Shown: positions 7,303 to 14,803 of the stretch, piece after piece
How the letters are laid out: each line of letters begins with the position of its first letter
How positions within the stretch are numbered: the first letter of the stretch is position 1
NCBI GenBank assembly: GCA_964519665.1
Contig: CAZFIV010000028.1
Location: 1 to 64,000, forward strand
Length of the DNA: 64,000 nt
Direction of reading: 5' to 3'
DNA from: JANQQN01 sp964519665
Lineage (GTDB): Bacteria > Myxococcota > Kuafuiibacteriia > Kuafuiibacteriales > Kuafuiibacteriaceae
The notes under the pieces: generated by a model
What the model was told of the DNA's origin: nothing
Seen by the model: the letters and a program-made list of their open reading frames with translations, nothing else
Databases searched by the model: none
Program-made: the position numbers and the translations under genes

Positions 7303-7814
7303 CGGCAATGCTCCATCGGCGGGAACTCCTCGACATGTCGCTGCCAGATGCCGACGACGACGTTGGGATCCCACACGCACCCGGAGGCCACGTCCCAGGT
7401 GGTGTACCAGTAGTGCAGATCTTGGTGCCGGCAGTCTCGAAGATGCGGTGCGATCTCGATGCCGCCCCACCGAGAAGCGACCGCGGCCCAGGCAACACGC
7501 ATGCGCATGCTGCTGCCGTAAGCGTACTCAGCACTGAAAGCCCGCAGTGCAGCAGGCGTGCGGATCTTCAAGATCCGCGACATGTCGAGGCCGAGTTCCG
7601 CTGCGTAGGTGTACGTCCGGAAGTCTTCGTCGATGCACCACTGAAGCCAGTTGTCGACGCACCCTTGGCACGAGTACCAGAGCCCCCTTGGCTTGTGGTG
7701 TCCATCGCCAGGGCGTAGCCCGTCGTCGTTCATCGTCTGATCGCGGCGGTCTTTGACGTCCACGAGCGGTGCGTTGCTGAAGTGAACACGGGGTCCGATG
7801 CTCGTCTTGGTCAT
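7299..7814 (-). CDS. Trp/Cys-rich hypothetical protein
   Basis: 171 residues, ATGA overlaps on both sides. Pattern RGLWYSCQGC, WLQWCIDEDF, YWYTTWDVASGCVWDP suggests a compact enzyme-like or metal-binding domain; I have a general memory of similar phage proteins with this WY..WD.ASGC.WD ending but cannot name a family. Confidence 0.65.
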   Translation of the reverse strand: MTKTSIGPRVHFSNAPLVDVKDRRDQTMNDDGLRPGDGHHKPRGLWYSCQGCVDNWLQWCIDEDFRTYTYAAELGLDMSRILKIRTPAALRAFSAEYAYGSSMRMRVAWAAVASRWGGIEIAPHLRDCRHQDLHYWYTTWDVASGCVWDPNVVVGIWQRHVEEFPPMEHCR

Positions 7815-8053
7815 CGAGAGTACTCCTCAAATCGCCAGTGGTACTCCTCGACGCCCCGGCCACGGCGCTTTCGACGCGCCTCGAGTCGACGCGCTTTCCT
7901 CGTCCTGCGCTGCTCGACGCGACGGGACGCCACACGGGAGGTGTCGAGCGCTTGCCGAAGCCGGAGGTTCTCTTCTTCGGCTTCGGCAAGCTGCCGTTTC
8001 AGATCCAAGATCCGACGCTCTTGGATCCAGTGGTTGAGATCATCGGTCGACAC
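7811..8053 (-). CDS. Short coiled-coil basic protein
   Basis: 80 residues. Heptads at ~10-45 (LKRQLAEAEEENLRLRQAL) followed by an Arg-rich stretch (RRVEQRRTRKARRLEARRKR). A small DNA-binding or adaptor protein is possible. Overlaps the next gene by ATGA. Confidence 0.62.
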   Translation of the reverse strand: MSTDDLNHWIQERRILDLKRQLAEAEEENLRLRQALDTSRVASRRVEQRRTRKARRLEARRKRRGRGVEEYHWRFEEYSR

Positions 8054-8094
8054 AACGAAAGCCTACGCCGGGGATCGCGTTGGCGGGGGCGGAG

Positions 8095-8316
8095 TCATCG
8101 GTCCCCCCGCAGATTGTGAAACGCGGCCTCGATCGCGCAGATCGCGTCGACGCCTTCCCCTTCGGCAAGGGTCTCGATCTCCAGCGCCGCGTATGGTTTC
8201 CCCGGGTGGGCGCGTAGGTGGACGAGACAGACCGCGCACACGTCACCCGCGGGTTGCGTGAAGAGCGCGGCGTGGGCCGGGTTCGATGCCAGCCACCCGT
8301 CTAGCTCGGAGGTCAT
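8095..8316 (-). CDS. Small hypothetical protein with CxxC
   Basis: 73 residues starting MTSELDGWLASNPAHAAL; start overlaps the upstream stop. CAVCLVH could be half of a zinc site. Helical C-terminus. No known family. Confidence 0.58.
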   Translation of the reverse strand: MTSELDGWLASNPAHAALFTQPAGDVCAVCLVHLRAHPGKPYAALEIETLAEGEGVDAICAIEAAFHNLRGDR

Positions 8317-8663
8317 TTGGCGATCCCCAGCGCACGCCCGAGAGCGACGGCAAGCCGGTTGCCGTCGCCCAAGTCGTCGTGTTCCGTGCTCCAGTCGTCG
8401 GTGGCGCCGGGCTTGATCGCCCGAACGATCCAATGCTCGTGCTCACGGCGCAGGTCGCTTCCGTGAATGACGAGACGTTCCAGGTCGGCGTCCCGTGCGA
8501 GCGCTTCGACGACGTTCCCCAGCGCAAGCACAAGCACAGCGCGCGCTCGGGCGCGGTCCGCGGCGGATGCGTCGGCGTCATGGAATGTTCGGAGCGCAGT
8601 GTCGAGCGTGAGGGTTGCTCCGGCGCCGAACACGTCGGAAGGGGTCAGTTTGCGATCGGTCAT
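8313..8663 (-). CDS. Hypothetical helical protein
   Basis: 116 residues, ATGA overlaps on both sides. Ala/Arg-rich helix (AADRARARAVLVLALGNVVE). No recognised domain. Confidence 0.6.
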   Translation of the reverse strand: MTDRKLTPSDVFGAGATLTLDTALRTFHDADASAADRARARAVLVLALGNVVEALARDADLERLVIHGSDLRREHEHWIVRAIKPGATDDWSTEHDDLGDGNRLAVALGRALGIAK

Positions 8664-9625
8664 GTCTTTCTCTCTTTCGGTGTTGCTTCGCTCTCTCGGT
8701 GTCGCACCAGGCGACCGTTTTCCACGTAGTACGCGACGTCAGGGAGGACTGCGTCCTCGCCCGGGTACCCCACAACGGTTCGGCGGCGGGCTTGGTCCCA
8801 GTAACGAATTCGGATCTCTCCGCCGCATCCCGCCGTCGCGGTGCCGCCGCATCCCGCCGTTGCGATGCCGCGGTAGCCCGCTGTCGCAACGCCGTAGTCG
8901 CCCGCCGTCGCGATGCCGCCGCATCCCGCCGTTGCGATGCCGGCGTTGCCTGCCGTTGCGATGCCGGCGTTGCCTGCCGTTGCGGTGCCGCCGTTGCCTG
9001 CCGTTGCGATGCCGCCAGGCCCCGCCGTTGCGATGCCGCGGTAGCCCGCTGTCGCAACGCCGCGGTAGCCCGCTGTCGCGATGCCGGCGTTGCCCGCCGT
9101 TGCGGTGCCGCGGTAGCCCGCTGTCGCAACGCCGCCGTCGCCCGCTGTCGCGGTGCCGCCGTCGCCCGCTGTCGCAACGCCGCGGTAGCCCGCCGTTGCG
9201 ATGCCGGCGTTGCCCGTTGCGATCTGAGCGCCGATCACGGCGCCCGTTGCTCCGTGCGCGACGATACACGCCGTGGCCGATGCCTGATCTCCGCAGTGCA
9301 CGACGTAGCCGCGGGGCACCTTCACCTTGCCCTCCAGGTCCACGACATCAGCCGCGCGCGCCGCGACGACCAGCCAGCGTGCGTCGATAGCCCATGACAG
9401 CTGCTCTCCCCCTCCCTCGCCCCATAGAGCGCCGTGCAGGCCGTGGCCGCGCTCTGGCTCCGGACTCCAGTCTGGCGCCTCGACCAGCCCGCTCTCAGGC
9501 CAGCGGAATCCGGCGTATGAGGTCATGTCTGCGGCGCAGGTACGCAGCAGGAGCACGTGGTCCTCACCGCGTTTCGCCGAGATGCCCAGCGCGCGACGCG
9601 CTTTGCGAATGATGGGATCCATCAT
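8660..9625 (-). CDS. Octapeptide-repeat beta-solenoid protein (DUF7666 / ice-nucleation-like repeats)
   Basis: 321 residues. Residues ~1-135 form a unique N-terminal domain. From ~136 to 272 about 17 tandem octapeptides of pattern [IVT]ATAGxxG (for example IATAGYRG, VATAGDGG, TATAGNAG) encode one side of a narrow beta-solenoid similar to ice-nucleation protein repeats; phage proteins with this arrangement are often annotated DUF7666. A short C-terminal domain follows. The DNA repeat has a 24-bp period (8811-9225), so copy number should vary easily. Cytoplasmic role unknown. Confidence 0.75.
   Translation of the reverse strand: MMDPIIRKARRALGISAKRGEDHVLLLRTCAADMTSYAGFRWPESGLVEAPDWSPEPERGHGLHGALWGEGGGEQLSWAIDARWLVVAARAADVVDLEGKVKVPRGYVVHCGDQASATACIVAHGATGAVIGAQIATGNAGIATAGYRGVATAGDGGTATAGDGGVATAGYRGTATAGNAGIATAGYRGVATAGYRGIATAGPGGIATAGNGGTATAGNAGIATAGNAGIATAGCGGIATAGDYGVATAGYRGIATAGCGGTATAGCGGEIRIRYWDQARRRTVVGYPGEDAVLPDVAYYVENGRLVRHRESEATPKERKT
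8811..9225 (-). repeat. 24-bp coding tandem repeat
   Basis: Consecutive near-identical 24-bp units such as GCCGGCGTTGCCTGCCGTTG encode the ATAG octapeptides of the 8660 gene. Adjacent units at 8940-8990 are nearly identical, a sign of recent expansion. Confidence 0.85.
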
Positions 9626-9655
9626 GCTTTTTCTCCTTTCGATTGTGGTTGTGGT

Positions 9656-9731
9656 GGCTCGGCTGCCCCGCGCGACGCCCCACCCCGAAAGGACCAGAGG
9701 AGGGCGAGACGCCGCGCGGGACAGCCGAGCC
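9656..9731 (-). other. Long-stem hairpin between cistrons
   Basis: GGCTCGGCTG / CAGCCGAGCC continues through one C/A mismatch into CCCGCGC / GCGCGGG, a 17-bp stem around a 40-base loop. It lies between the stop of the 9746 gene and the ribosome site of the 8660 gene. No U-tract follows on either strand. Confidence 0.7.
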
Positions 9732-9745
9732 GGCTGTCGTGTGGA

Positions 9746-10000
9746 TCAGGCTTTCTCCGGCTCCTTCCACTGGATGCGTTCGTCAACGGCGGCAAACGTC
9801 TCTCGGACGTTGATCGCGTCGCTGGCCGCCACGAAGACAGCCCATCCCTTGCGAAACTCCTGGAAGAGCACGACGTGGCCGTTGACCGTATACGCGTGGA
9901 GCGTGGCGCCCGAGAAGATCTTCCCGTTCCAGAGACAGCGGGCATTGCGTTCGCAGAGCCACTTCGCGACAAGCGGCTGATTTTCCGGCCAGCGCTTCAC
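9746..10000 (-). CDS. Small hypothetical protein
   Basis: 84 residues with GTG start overlapping the upstream stop (GTGA). Contains ARCLWNGKIFSGATLHAYT and WAVFVAASDAINVRETF; resembles the small modification-tolerant proteins of phage early regions but no family is recognised. Confidence 0.6.
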   Translation of the reverse strand: MKRWPENQPLVAKWLCERNARCLWNGKIFSGATLHAYTVNGHVVLFQEFRKGWAVFVAASDAINVRETFAAVDERIQWKEPEKA

Positions 10001-10227
10001 GCCGCGGCCTCGACCGATTCGAGCGCGTGTTCCCAGAGCACGATCGCGAGATCGGACTCGAGGGTGTAGCCGGCTTCTTCGAACCACCAGAGCTGAAGCG
10101 CTCCGGGGCCTTCCTCCCCCTGGAACGTGTCAGGGGTCGGCGAGCTGAGGATCTCGCGCGCGTAGCGCTTGGCAATGGCGTCTGCCTCTTCGGCGGGCAG
10201 GGCGTAGCAGATTCCGTCTTCGATCAT
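9997..10227 (-). CDS. Small acidic hypothetical protein
   Basis: 76 residues, acidic (MIEDGICYALPAEEADAIAK), coupled to the next gene by GTGA overlap. Upstream is a hairpin-containing leader (10282-10303). Confidence 0.6.
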   Translation of the reverse strand: MIEDGICYALPAEEADAIAKRYAREILSSPTPDTFQGEEGPGALQLWWFEEAGYTLESDLAIVLWEHALESVEAAA

Positions 10228-10281
10228 GGGGTAGGGTCTTTCGTGTTGTGGTTGTGTAGGAGCTTGAGCGCTCCCCGCCGC

Positions 10282-10303
10282 GCCCGATCGCCGGCGATCG
10301 GGC
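10282..10303 (-). other. Perfect 22-bp palindrome in leader
   Basis: GCCCGATCGCC / GGCGATCGGGC without loop, flanked by the box GAGCTTGAGCGCTCCCCGC that recurs in the leaders at 10921, 12340 and 14380. No U-tract. Confidence 0.7.
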
Positions 10304-10323
10304 TCGGTCGGGAGGGATCGAGC

Positions 10324-10899
10324 TTAGAGCGCGAGAACCCGTGCGCCCATCTGGCTAGCAGCGTCCGCCGCGCGTGCGTTCTCGACGGCATCGCCTCGGT
10401 CCACGTGCGCAGCGAGAACGACGCCGGGACGCTCGACGTCAGCGCTTGCGCGGGCCTCCGAGGCGATCCCCCGGAGGATCTCACCGCGCCATTCGGCGAG
10501 CGCGTCCAGGTAGAGCACCCCCATCGTGGCGAGCGCCCATTCACCGGGGTCGATGGGCGTCCGGCCAAAGATGGCTTGGGGCGACGCCGTGTGGTGCGGC
10601 GCGCGGAAGGGGCAAGCGGTCGCACGATCCGGCATGCCAGCGCGATCGTAGACTGCGCGGATCGGCGGGAGGATCACGCCGTCCATGTGCGCTTCGCCCA
10701 GGCTTGCGACGCGCCGCGCGGTCAATAGGGGGTGCGTGTGGTCCGCGCCCGTCCAGATCACAAAAATCGGCGTGGCGACGCGAACCTCGGTCCCGCTCAG
10801 ATCGAGCCTGTCGTGTTCGGCGCAAGCGCTCCGGATGATCTGCGCCGCCGTGAGCGCCGCCTGGTGCGTCTGGTGCGTCTGCGAAATTGATTCGGTCAT
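10324..10899 (-). CDS. Hypothetical protein with duplicated leader and N-terminus
   Basis: 191 residues, start MTESISQTHQTHQAAL after AAAGGA. The N-terminus and the whole leader are duplicated at the 11680 gene (MTESKTHQAALTA). Residues 32-41 (LDLSGTEVRV) are encoded by a 32-bp sequence that recurs exactly in the virion-region gene at 38826. The remainder, with TACPFRAPHH and ATMGVLYLDALAEWRGEIL, is not recognised. Confidence 0.62.
   Translation of the reverse strand: MTESISQTHQTHQAALTAAQIIRSACAEHDRLDLSGTEVRVATPIFVIWTGADHTHPLLTARRVASLGEAHMDGVILPPIRAVYDRAGMPDRATACPFRAPHHTASPQAIFGRTPIDPGEWALATMGVLYLDALAEWRGEILRGIASEARASADVERPGVVLAAHVDRGDAVENARAADAASQMGARVLAL
10777..10808 (-). repeat. 32-bp identical repeat, copy 1 (encodes LDLSGTEVRV)
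   Basis: Identical to 39072-39103 and read in the same frame in both genes, although the two proteins are otherwise unrelated. Confidence 0.85.
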
Positions 10900-10931
10900 T
10901 GGATCGGTCCTTTCGTTGCGGAGCTTGAGCG

Positions 10932-11018
10932 CTCCCCGCCGCCGTCTAGTCCGCAACTAGACGGCGGCGGGGAGGACTCTAGCGAGGCCCCTCCGAATGC
11001 GCAACATTCGGAGGGGCC
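10932..11018 (-). other. Double perfect hairpin in leader (L3)
   Basis: Hairpin one: 19-bp stem 10932-10950 / 10956-10974 with loop CCGCA. Hairpin two: 14-bp stem 10986-10999 / 11005-11018, containing CCGAATG / CATTCGG, loop CGCAA. Neither is followed by a U-tract. They separate the 11045 gene from the 10324 gene. Confidence 0.85.
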
Positions 11019-11044
11019 GGGCCGAGCCGAGACGAGTTAGGCGC

Positions 11045-11683
11045 TCAAGCTCGCCTCCGCGGTCGCGCTGCGCGCTTCGGACGCTCCTCAAGCTCCCCGA
11101 CCTCGAGGCCCTGCCGGGCGTAGTAGGCGAGGGAGCGATCGATCTTCTCGAGCGCGGTAAGGGCGCGCTTCGCCTTCGCGATCCACGCCTTCCGGCGGGC
11201 GAGGAGGCGGTCGACCTTCGCGCGTTGCTTCTCCTCGAGGGTCGGCTTCGGCTTCGCCTTCGGAAGCTCGCCGGCGAGGCGGTCGGGGAAGCCGTCGGGG
11301 ATCATCGCGCGGATCCGATCGGTGACCTTGCAGTGCATCCGCGAGGACGAGAAATCGCGGTGACGAACGCCGTAGAGGTGGAGGATCTCGTGATCCCACA
11401 ACGCGCAAAACTTCGCGACGGCGAGGCCCTCCTTCTCCTTGATCCGGTCGTATTGCGGGTGATCGGCCCGAACGTCGATCGTCGGCCTCGGGACGGTGAG
11501 GCGACAGAAGTAGCCGTTGAGGTGGGCGTGTCCGGTGTAAGGACGATCGCCGCGGCGGCGGTAGCCGATCTCGACGACGAGACGGCCCCACGTCGGGAGC
11601 TTCTTCCCCTGCGCGTTGTGGACGGCGCAGAGGAGGGAGCGGAGTCGCCGCGTCGGGTAGTCGGTGCGGTTGTCGATCTTCAC
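11045..11683 (-). CDS. Small protein with metzincin zinc-protease motif
   Basis: 212 residues, GTG start overlapping the upstream stop (GTGA). HEILHLYGVRH at 98-108 fits HExxHxxGxxH exactly: H98, H102 and H108 would bind zinc and E99 would be the general base; M116 (SSSRMHC) is a candidate Met-turn. The N-terminal ~95 residues look like an alpha/beta lead-in; residues ~150-212 are a basic helical tail (EEKQRAKVDRLLARRKAWIA). A metallopeptidase is a strong motif-based inference, but it is shorter than most metzincins and has no signal peptide, so it would act in the cytoplasm. Confidence 0.6.
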   Translation of the reverse strand: MKIDNRTDYPTRRLRSLLCAVHNAQGKKLPTWGRLVVEIGYRRRGDRPYTGHAHLNGYFCRLTVPRPTIDVRADHPQYDRIKEKEGLAVAKFCALWDHEILHLYGVRHRDFSSSRMHCKVTDRIRAMIPDGFPDRLAGELPKAKPKPTLEEKQRAKVDRLLARRKAWIAKAKRALTALEKIDRSLAYYARQGLEVGELEERPKRAARPRRRA

Positions 11684-12321
11684 TTCGAGGCCTCCGGGAC
11701 GGGCCAGATCTCCAGGCCCGCGCGAATGGCGTCCGGGCCACCCTCCGCCGCCGCCATGGCGACGACATAGCCGGCCGTGTCGCCGGCGGACGCCGCCTCT
11801 TGCGCGAGCGCCTCCCAGTAGCGGGACGCAGGGACCTCGGGAGCCTCGCCCGCGTCCGCGTCCGTATCGAGGCGCGCGACGCCGGCGACAAGCGCGGCGA
11901 GGAACGCCCGTCGATCGTCCGCCTCCGCGTCGTCGATCCACACGCTGATGTCGTCAGCGCGCGCGCGCTCGGCAGCCATGGGAGCGAGCCGCGCGGCGAG
12001 CACAACGGCGTCGTCAAGACACGCGATGCTGGGGAGGAGCCAGTCCTCCCACGTCATCACGATGACAGGTGTCGCCGTGACGCCATCGCCGGGATCGCCG
12101 TGATCTTCCTGCCAGTGGATCGAGGCGTCGATCTGCCCGTCGTCGGTGAGCCAGACGTCCTCGGGCCCGTAGCCGCATTCTCGGTAGGCACGGAGTAGGG
12201 CCGCCGCTTCGGTGTCGGCGTACTCGATCCACGGATCGAGCAGGCCGAAGTCAATTCGATAGGCTCGAACCGTCGTCGGCTCTGCCGTGAGCGCCGCCTG
12301 GTGCGTCTTTGATTCGGTCAT
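11680..12321 (-). CDS. Hypothetical acidic protein sharing leader and N-terminus with the 10324 gene
   Basis: 213 residues starting MTESKTHQAALTA, coupled to the metzincin-like gene by GTGA. Acidic, Ala-rich, with TWEDWLLPSIACLDDAVVLA and ISVWIDDAEADDRRAFL. Not recognised. Confidence 0.6.
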   Translation of the reverse strand: MTESKTHQAALTAEPTTVRAYRIDFGLLDPWIEYADTEAAALLRAYRECGYGPEDVWLTDDGQIDASIHWQEDHGDPGDGVTATPVIVMTWEDWLLPSIACLDDAVVLAARLAPMAAERARADDISVWIDDAEADDRRAFLAALVAGVARLDTDADAGEAPEVPASRYWEALAQEAASAGDTAGYVVAMAAAEGGPDAIRAGLEIWPVPEASK

Positions 12322-12351
12322 TGGGTAGGTCCTTTCGTTGCGGAGCTTGAG

Positions 12352-12440
12352 CGCTCCCCGCTGCCATCTAGTGGCGGACTAGATGACAGGCGGGAGGACT
12401 CTAGCGAGGCCCCTCCGAATGTTGCGCATTCGGAGGGGCC
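12352..12440 (-). other. Double hairpin leader (L4), duplicate of L3
   Basis: First stem has diverged and is imperfect (CATCTAGT / ACTAGATG core). The second stem (GGCCCCTCCGAATG at 12408-12421 with 12427-12440) is identical to L3 while its loop (TTGCG) differs. Flanking sequence from the ribosome site outward is near identical to L3. Confidence 0.8.
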
Positions 12441-12486
12441 GAGCCGAGACGGGTCAGGGCCCAGGCGTTAGCGGGAATCGGCGTAG

Positions 12487-12705
12487 TCAAATGCCCGCTA
12501 GACGGTAAGCGCGCCCCAATTTGACACCGCATAGTCTCGCGCACTCCCGCGCATTGGATTCAGCCCGGTCAGCCGTGACGGTGCCGGCCGGTCGCGGACC
12601 GGGAAGGTCTCGCCACTCCTCCCATACACCGATCAAACTCTCGTATTCCCGCGCAGCTTCAAAAGCGCGCGCGGCCAACTGTCGACAGTCTCTATGCATG
12701 CTCAT
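12487..12705 (-). CDS. Small hypothetical protein
   Basis: 72 residues, start MSMHRDCRQLAARAF, weak ribosome site GAAGGGA. Helical, with three Cys. No family. Confidence 0.5.
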   Translation of the reverse strand: MSMHRDCRQLAARAFEAAREYESLIGVWEEWRDLPGPRPAGTVTADRAESNARECARLCGVKLGRAYRLAGI

Positions 12706-12717
12706 TGTCCCTTCTGC

Positions 12718-12966
12718 TTAGATAGATTCGGGGTCGACGTAGGGCGTGCGCTGGCCGTCGGTGTCGATCCACCAGTCGCCGTCTGCGTCGTAGAGGACCA
12801 CGGCCCGGCCCTGCTCTCGCGCCGTCTCGGCGGCGAGCTCGTACGCGGCGTCGCAGACGTCGCAGGTCTGCAGGCCGGGGATATAGCCGTCATCCCCGTC
12901 GTCGTCCGGGATGACGATCTCGGCGCTCGTGCGCCGCGGAAGCTCTCGCCAGATTTGTGCGGTCAT
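12718..12966 (-). CDS. Small acidic protein with CxxC
   Basis: 82 residues, good ribosome site (AAAGGA). LQTCDVCDAAYELA gives a CxxC; ends in VLYDADGDWWIDTDGQ. Possibly metal binding. No named family. Confidence 0.6.
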   Translation of the reverse strand: MTAQIWRELPRRTSAEIVIPDDDGDDGYIPGLQTCDVCDAAYELAAETAREQGRAVVLYDADGDWWIDTDGQRTPYVDPESI

Positions 12967-13006
12967 GTCGTGGGTCCTTTCGTGGTTGTGGTCGGCTGCT
13001 CATCAG

Positions 13007-13216
13007 GCCCGAGGCGCCACCCCCGGACGACGCCCCCCGGCGTTCCGGGGGGCGTTTCGCANNNNNNNNNNNNNNNNNNNNNNNNNNNNNNNNNNNNNNN
13101 NNNNNNNNNNNNNNNNNNNNNNNNNNNNNNNNNNNNNNNNNNNNNNNNNNNNNNNNNNNNNGCCCGAGGCGCCACCCCCGGACGACGCCCCCCGGCGTTC
13201 CGGGGGGCGTTTCGCA
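13007..13216. other. Artificial assembly gap with duplicated 55-bp flanks (and a hairpin)
   Basis: 100 N (13062-13161) flanked by identical 55-bp copies 13007-13061 and 13162-13216, which is what a failed merge of two contigs overlapping by one 55-mer looks like. Real sequence is probably one copy. That copy holds the hairpin CGCCCCCCGG / CCGGGGGGCG (13031-13040 / 13045-13054, loop CGTT, then TTT on the plus strand), downstream of the DUF932 gene. Confidence 0.85.
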
Positions 13217-13218
13217 TG

Positions 13219-14361
13219 CTATGCGGCGCGGCGGGCCACGTAGGCACCCGCTGCTTCTTCCAGCTCCAGACGACGATCGACGGCGCGACGCTGCGCGACG
13301 TGCGTGATGCCGTTCGCGACATCCCACGCACTGAGATCGGAGACACCCGCGAGCGCGTCCTTCCATTCCCCCGTGTTGGAGGGAAGGGCCACGCCCCGCT
13401 CGGCCATGACGTCGCGCGCGACATCACGCGCGTCCGTCTTCGTCAAGCCGAAAACGGAGAGTCCGTCGAATTCGCGGAGGGCGTCCTCCGCGACACGATC
13501 GAGGCACACCGCCATTTGACGGTGCAGGCCCCGGGACCGCGCGATCACGGTCGGGACCGCGTCGCGGAACGCCTGCTCGAGTCGCCGCGGGTCGCCCACG
13601 TGGTGGAAGCGCCGTGCGTCCTCGCGAGACGCGCTCCGCATGCCGTTGGTGCACGTCAAGCGGTACGTGATCGGCGTGATGCTCGCCGAGCGGTTCCCGA
13701 TCTCCCCATTGAGGAGATCAAGGCCCGTTTCCACGACATCACCCACCTTCGCATCGTGCCGCACGACCGAAGCCTCTCCGGGCATCGTCAAGCGAAGCCC
13801 GAAGGAGCGACCGGTTGCCACGGCGCGGACGCGGACGTCGTCCCGCAGCCCGTGGGCTGCGAGAGCGGTGTCAAGCGTCTCGATCACGATCTCGTTGTCC
13901 ATCGGCGCGTAGCGATCCGAGAGGAGCGCGCGGACCTCACCGCCAACGGTGCGAACGAGCGCGCCCTGCGACGCGCTTTTTCCAGCGGAGAGGAGTCCGT
14001 GATTCATCAGCTGGATCTGGTATTTCGCGGGGAGCTGGCGGAGATAATCCGACGGCGCCCCGATCCGCTGACACAGGTGCATGAATCCCTGCCGCCGGAG
14101 CGGGAGGGGCCGATCGACGGGCGACGTACGCCCAGGGACCGCAAGCGGCGCGATGGCCGCGCCGCCGTGGAGGGGGCCGAAACCCCATCCGGTGAGATCC
14201 CCGATCGCAATGTCCTGGACGATGCCGTCAGCCTGGCGCGCTTCGCGGACGATGCGCCATGCATCGTCGAGCGATACGGGCGAGGCGCCGAAGCGATGCC
14301 AGGTCTCGGCCTGGTCGTCGAGGGTCGTCAGGGGCCGGTGGAGGTCGAGATTATGAGTCAT
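13219..14361 (-). CDS. DUF932 (phage/plasmid-like TIGR03299-type) protein
   Basis: 380 residues. Order of conserved features matches DUF932 proteins: LPLRRQGFMHLCQRIG, the diagnostic VRALLSDRYAPMDNEIVIE (~145-163), FGLRLTMPGE, then GNRSASITPITYRLTCTNGM. These proteins are common on plasmids and phages near DNA-processing genes; biochemical function unknown. Ribosome site AAAGGA; leader with two perfect hairpins upstream. Confidence 0.8.
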   Translation of the reverse strand: MTHNLDLHRPLTTLDDQAETWHRFGASPVSLDDAWRIVREARQADGIVQDIAIGDLTGWGFGPLHGGAAIAPLAVPGRTSPVDRPLPLRRQGFMHLCQRIGAPSDYLRQLPAKYQIQLMNHGLLSAGKSASQGALVRTVGGEVRALLSDRYAPMDNEIVIETLDTALAAHGLRDDVRVRAVATGRSFGLRLTMPGEASVVRHDAKVGDVVETGLDLLNGEIGNRSASITPITYRLTCTNGMRSASREDARRFHHVGDPRRLEQAFRDAVPTVIARSRGLHRQMAVCLDRVAEDALREFDGLSVFGLTKTDARDVARDVMAERGVALPSNTGEWKDALAGVSDLSAWDVANGITHVAQRRAVDRRLELEEAAGAYVARRAA

Positions 14362-14390
14362 TTGATAGGTCCTTTCGTGGAGCTTGATCG

Positions 14391-14494
14391 CTCCCCGCGA
14401 GAGTCGAGCGCCGCTCGACTCTCGCGGGGAGGGGTCTAGCTACGTCGGAGCCCGGCTCCCACCTACCCCGGAGCCCGGCTCCGGGGTAGGTGGG
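14391..14494 (-). other. Double perfect hairpin in leader (L5)
   Basis: Stem one 19 bp (14391-14409 / 14413-14431, loop GCC). Stem two 17 bp (14458-14474 / 14478-14494, loop CCG). Stem sequences differ from L3 and L4, but lengths, order and the outer CTCCCCGC / GCGGGGAG ends are kept. No U-tract. Confidence 0.85.
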
Positions 14495-14506
14495 GAGAGG
14501 GCTAGG

Positions 14507-14803
14507 TCACCCGTACAGCCCGGCACCGTCGCACTCGTCGCAGTAGTCGGGTCGACAGCCGGGGTAGCCGCACGGGACATAGCGAGGTCGCCGACGCGGG
14601 CGTGACCGCGTGGGCGGGTCGCTTTCCGTGGCGCAAATCGCCACGCCGTCCCCCGTCCACAGCACACGTACCACGCGTGCCGTCCAGGATTTCCCGCTGC
14701 GGGTGGTGATCGTGACCGTATCCCCAAGAGACACGGTCTCCGAGGAGACGCGCGCGCCCCAAGAGCCATCGCGAAGGCGCGCGGGAGAAGCGTTCAGAGT
14801 CAT
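14507..14803 (-). CDS. Small beta-barrel plus zinc-finger protein
   Basis: 98 residues starting MTLNASPARLRDG after GAAAGGA. Residues ~20-60 form an SH3/KOW-like strand pattern (LGDTVTITTRSGKSWTARVV). C-terminus CGYPGCRPDYCDECDGAG has CxxxxC and CxxC pairs, a four-Cys zinc site. First gene of the leftward early operon, opposite the 15283 gene. Confidence 0.65.
   Translation of the reverse strand: MTLNASPARLRDGSWGARVSSETVSLGDTVTITTRSGKSWTARVVRVLWTGDGVAICATESDPPTRSRPRRRPRYVPCGYPGCRPDYCDECDGAGLYG

Noticed and set aside
8811..9225. Possible CRISPR array
   Set aside because: Units are 24 bp without unique spacers and are in frame with an octapeptide-repeat protein.
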